The notes beneath the pieces are model-generated. The model had not been told where the DNA came from. It did not search any database and worked only from the letters and a program-made list of their open reading frames with translations. 64,000 nucleotides of DNA, taken from the NCBI GenBank assembly GCA_046542845.1, contig JBKHAN010000003.1, positions 30,727 to 94,726 on the forward strand, read 5' to 3'. Within the stretch, counting starts at the first letter, position 1. Each line of letters starts with the position of its first letter. The position numbers were made by a program, and so were the translations under genes. Source of the stretch: SKKC01 sp046542845. Lineage in GTDB: Bacteria; Spirochaetota; Spirochaetia; DSM-27196; SKKC01. Positions 61,142 to 64,000 of the stretch are shown here, one piece after another.

Positions 61142-61765
61142 TTCAAGCGGCTTGCCGGGGCGGGCATACGAAAAGCGGTCAATGATCTTCGGCAACGCGT
61201 AGCCGTCAACGCCGGTTACCGATACAACATCGCCCTTGTCGAGTTGCAACCACAGATCGTCGTGTAAAAGCTCAGGCCTGCAGTCGATGCGGACGATCGT
61301 CGCCACGACCAGAATCGTTCCGTTCTCCTGTATGGGATACTCGTTCTCGTAGCGACACAGGAGCCGCACCGGACTCCCGGCAACAAAAGGGACCTCCACC
61401 CCGTCCTCAAATACCGCGGTGAGACTCGTGTGATCAAACTCCGAATCGCCTTTCTCGTAGCGGGCGGAGGTCATATGCGCATCCGCGACCATATCGGATG
61501 TGATGTGGTTCACCGTGAAGGAACCTGTTCGCTTCAGGTTTGCGTAGGTGTCCCTCGGAACCGTGGTCGGACGTACGACAAAACCGAGCAGCGGTGGATT
61601 ACTGCCCATGTGTGTCACACTCGAGAAGACCGCAACATTCGGTGTGCCGTCGTCGTGGAGAGTTCCAATCAGATTGGCCGATTTGTACCCGGTGCAGCTG
61701 TTGATCAGATTCAGCCGTGCTATTTTGTCCAGATCTGCAATTTGTTCAGCGCCAAAACTTCTCAC
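61106..61765 (-). CDS. Flavin reductase-like domain protein (FMN-binding split barrel)
   Basis: 219 residues from GTG 61765, which has AAGGAG seven bases upstream. Motifs of the flavin_reduct family are LINSCTGYKSANLIGTLHDDGTPNVAVFSSVTHMGSNPPLLGFVVRP, RDTYANLKRTGSFTVNHIT and VRLLCRYENEYPIQENGTILVVATIVRI. It should bind FMN and may reduce flavin or another substrate; which is not decided. It points away from the iduronidase-like gene. The 264-base gap before that gene holds no other feature I can support. Confidence 0.87.
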   Translation of the reverse strand: MRSFGAEQIADLDKIARLNLINSCTGYKSANLIGTLHDDGTPNVAVFSSVTHMGSNPPLLGFVVRPTTVPRDTYANLKRTGSFTVNHITSDMVADAHMTSARYEKGDSEFDHTSLTAVFEDGVEVPFVAGSPVRLLCRYENEYPIQENGTILVVATIVRIDCRPELLHDDLWLQLDKGDVVSVTGVDGYALPKIIDRFSYARPGKPLESLLDTAPRHKS

Positions 61766-62029
61766 AGTTACACTCCTTGTCTTAGGATATCGCTCAGCGC
61801 CCGCAGGGGCAAACGAATTGTTGCCACGCCACCGCGAAAGCGTGTGCTCCACCGCAGCGGGAAGGACCGCGTACCTGACACTGGTCGGCGTCGGAGCAGG
61901 GACCACCTGCACACCCCGGATGGAGCGGGACGTCTGGACGAACCGACCCGCTCACAGGGATAGCTCAATGCCGAGAAACTCTTTCCTTGTAGACATAGTG
62001 GCAAAGCGATACACTCGCACCCAGATGCT

Positions 62030-63949
62030 ATGAAAGAAATACGCATTCCGCTAACCGATACCCCTCTGCCGCACCTTCCGGTACTTTTCGCGAGCACCGG
62101 GACCGGTGCTGCGGTGCACTGTACCTCACCGGCAATGCAGGAGACCTTGACCTACCTTGGCGCGCTTCCCGGGAGCAACCCTCGTTTTCTTCGTCTGCAA
62201 TGGACCCTCGATCTGGTGCGCCCCGTTGTGGACGATGTGAACAGGCTTCGCAATCTCGGGAACGACGAGGAGCGTCGGCGCGGACTCCTGGCCATGACAC
62301 GGGCAGCATCTACTGACAGCGCAGGCTCAATCCGTTACGTCTGGGACTCGCTCGATGGCGTGCTGGATGCCGTCGTGGCGCGGGGCTTCCGCCCCATCGT
62401 ATCGCTTATGGGCAACCCCGGTGGGCGATTTCGTGACTTCTCGGAATCAGAGGAGGTCCTCGCGTGGAGCGAGCTCATTCGACAGCTTGCCGCACACCTT
62501 GTGGGCCGCTACGGCGAGCAGGAAGTACAGAACTGGCTTTTCGAGAGCTGGAACGAACCTGAGCTTTCGCCCTGGGGACTTATCAGACGACCGGGGATCG
62601 ATGATTACCTTGCCTACTACGATGCATGCTCCCACGGCCTCGCGCAGGTAAGCTCGCGCCTTCGTTTCGGCGGCCCCTCGACCGCAGTAACACTCACGCC
62701 GCTGTTTCAAGCGCTGCTCAAGCATTGCGCCGCCGGCACGAACGTCATGACCGGAGAAACCGGCGTTCGCATCGATTTCATCTCCTATCATGAAAAAGCT
62801 ATGGGAGACCGGAGCATCGACACAGACCTTCAGCCGGGTGCCATGATCGACCGGGAACATCGAATCCATCGCTGGATACAGACCCATGTCCCTTCGCTGA
62901 AGCACCTTCCGCTCTTTAACAACGAGGCGGACCCGCAGGCGGGCCCCACAACCATACACTCCTGGCGTGCCTGCTCGGATTATCCCGCACACTACATAGG
63001 CATGGAACTGAGTCGCCGTATCCAGGCGGCATCGAGCGAATCCGCAATGATGCGAGGTCTGCAGAACGTCCGCGTCGGGGAATGGGGGGAACGCACCATG
63101 GCCACGGGCTGGTTCTACGGATATGAGCCGGACTACTCCGACCGCCGCTCCAGTACAACCCTGGGTGATGAGCCCGAACACGGTCACGAGCTGGTGCTGA
63201 AACCCGCGCTTACCGCACTCGCCCTGTGCAACCGTCTCGGTGACCGTCAACTCGGCATCGGGGCGCTCGAGGAGAATCCGGCGATCAGGTGGGTAGCCGC
63301 TTCCGACTCTGAATCCGGCGCGATTTCGCTTCTGGTGTGCCACTGGTCAAACGTGCGAACTCGCGAAAAATCGGGCGCGCGCATCAACATTTTGCTTGAG
63401 GGACTCGGAGAGGGCGACTATCGCAGCGTTCGCTATCGAATAGCCCCATCGACCGCGTCGGCGTTTGAGCTATGGAACGACGCTGGTGCTCCGGTCAAAC
63501 CCGACATGGAACTGCTCCGCAGCATGCAGGACGAATCCCTCAAGCTGAGAGCCGGGAAACCTCGTGATGAACAGGTGCAGGACGGCGTGATGGAGTTAAC
63601 CGCGAGGACCGATCCCGGCTCTGTTGAGCTCATACTTATCGCGTCCCGTGACGGCTGTCCCGCTCCCGCGCCTCCGGAAAGACTTCGCCTGGAATCGTAC
63701 CGGGGTGACGGAGGTGCAGAGCGAGCCGTGCTCTCCTGGAAGCCGGTACAACTGCCATCGTTACTGACCTATCACGTGTGGGCAGATGACCGCTCCGGCG
63801 GCAAACCGCAGGACATTACCGGAGGGGATGCAACGGTGGCGGCCCTACGTATACCGAATGCGTACATGAAAACGGGTATGATGTTCAGGGTGACGGTGGA
63901 GGACTTCTGGGGGCGTGAAAGCGAATCCTCTGACCCCATCATCCTGTAA
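62030..63949 (+). CDS. Glycoside hydrolase family 39, alpha-L-iduronidase-like
   Basis: 639 residues, no signal peptide. The (beta/alpha)8 domain spans about 40-340. The acid/base Glu is E176 in WLFESWNEPELS and the nucleophile Glu E299 in PLFNNEADPQAG, the latter segment closely resembling NDEADPLVG of human alpha-L-iduronidase. FISYHEKAMGD also matches the ISLHRKG segment of iduronidases. A C-terminal beta sandwich (about 400-540) and a fibronectin-III-like tail (545-639: APERLRLESYRGDGGAERAVLSWKPVQL) follow. Activity could be iduronidase or xylosidase; the motifs favour iduronidase-type. Being cytoplasmic, it would act on imported oligosaccharides. Confidence 0.84.
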   Translation: MKEIRIPLTDTPLPHLPVLFASTGTGAAVHCTSPAMQETLTYLGALPGSNPRFLRLQWTLDLVRPVVDDVNRLRNLGNDEERRRGLLAMTRAASTDSAGSIRYVWDSLDGVLDAVVARGFRPIVSLMGNPGGRFRDFSESEEVLAWSELIRQLAAHLVGRYGEQEVQNWLFESWNEPELSPWGLIRRPGIDDYLAYYDACSHGLAQVSSRLRFGGPSTAVTLTPLFQALLKHCAAGTNVMTGETGVRIDFISYHEKAMGDRSIDTDLQPGAMIDREHRIHRWIQTHVPSLKHLPLFNNEADPQAGPTTIHSWRACSDYPAHYIGMELSRRIQAASSESAMMRGLQNVRVGEWGERTMATGWFYGYEPDYSDRRSSTTLGDEPEHGHELVLKPALTALALCNRLGDRQLGIGALEENPAIRWVAASDSESGAISLLVCHWSNVRTREKSGARINILLEGLGEGDYRSVRYRIAPSTASAFELWNDAGAPVKPDMELLRSMQDESLKLRAGKPRDEQVQDGVMELTARTDPGSVELILIASRDGCPAPAPPERLRLESYRGDGGAERAVLSWKPVQLPSLLTYHVWADDRSGGKPQDITGGDATVAALRIPNAYMKTGMMFRVTVEDFWGRESESSDPIIL

Positions 63950-63956
63950 TTACTGT

Positions 63957-63971
63957 CCACCACTCTGGTGG
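63957..63971 (+). terminator. Short stem-loop after the GH39 gene
   Basis: CCACCA-CTC-TGGTGG, a six-base stem with a three-base loop, sits eight bases after the stop codon. No T-tract follows before the window ends, so intrinsic termination is doubtful. I see no gene in 63950-64000. Confidence 0.35.
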
Positions 63972-64000
63972 TACATAGCCACTAAATCGCTGCATATGAG

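Noticed and set aside
1..64000. tRNA, rRNA, CRISPR array, transposase, integrase or prophage
   Set aside because: I looked for clover-leaf spacing with terminal CCA, ribosomal motifs, regularly spaced direct repeats and recombinase signatures and saw none, apart from the short decamer repeat near 15184-15208, which belongs to a promoter.

Overview
The window reads as a contiguous piece of chromosome from a free-living, GC-rich member of the Spirochaetota. The evidence is family content and habits, not a marker gene: a MurA with Asp in place of the catalytic Cys (also known from Borrelia), a DUF4954 beta-helix protein, a MinD-like ATPase paired with a very large FapA/DUF342 protein, an ABC solute-binding protein whose mature end reads GGGSAEE, and RsbU/STAS partner-switching proteins. 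The genus cannot be named from this sequence. About 56 protein genes fill nearly all the space. I found no rRNA, tRNA, CRISPR array, insertion sequence, integrase or phage gene.

Layout. 1-411: start of a class II fructose-bisphosphate aldolase, cut by the window edge. 0.5-10.5 kb: a degenerate PAS/histidine kinase, then an HtpX-like protease, a membrane RsbU-type phosphatase, a BcsA/NfrB-like glycosyltransferase with a polytopic partner, a PQQ-type sugar dehydrogenase and an EAL protein. 10.5-15.1 kb: a LacI regulator with a sugar ABC importer (binding protein and two permeases), a palindrome-rich promoter and a stem-loop attenuator inside the operon. 15.3-20.3 kb: HtrA/DegP, YihY and small envelope proteins. 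20.3-25.1 kb: HIT protein, aspS, serA, radA. 25.1-30.6 kb: TraB-family protein, DHH phosphoesterase, TPR lipoprotein and a large unknown exported protein. 30.9-35.6 kb: leuB, then a reverse-strand set with a MurG/UgtP-like glycosyltransferase, pyrC, hisA and a HisIE whose HisI half has decayed. 35.6-42.7 kb: DUF4954 protein, HD protein, thrC-lysC, murA. 42.6-46.0 kb: a J-domain protein and two membrane proteins with LptF/LptG-like architecture. 46.0-46.3 kb: an AT-rich gap with DnaA boxes. 46.3-48.8 kb: YbjN-PspA-winged helix operon and a STAS/zinc-ribbon protein. 49-55 kb: SDR, AAA+ sigma-54-type activator, FxsA, WecG/TagA transferase, RsmE, CtpA-type protease. 55-60.6 kb: MinD-like ATPase, FapA, lgt. 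60.8-64 kb: small unknown, flavin reductase, iduronidase-like GH39 enzyme.

Functionally the window is mostly housekeeping (amino acids, pyrimidine, peptidoglycan, lipoprotein maturation, translation, repair) with a strong envelope-stress theme: HtpX, HtrA, PspA, CtpA, YihY and the LptFG-like pair. Several regulators have lost canonical catalytic residues: the PAS kinase, the receiver-like parts of two regulators, the HisI half and the nucleotidyltransferase half of the HD protein.

Gene starts were chosen from ribosome binding sites, overlaps and family lengths. Several GTG/TTG starts are uncertain and are flagged. All calls come from reading motifs; no database search was run.
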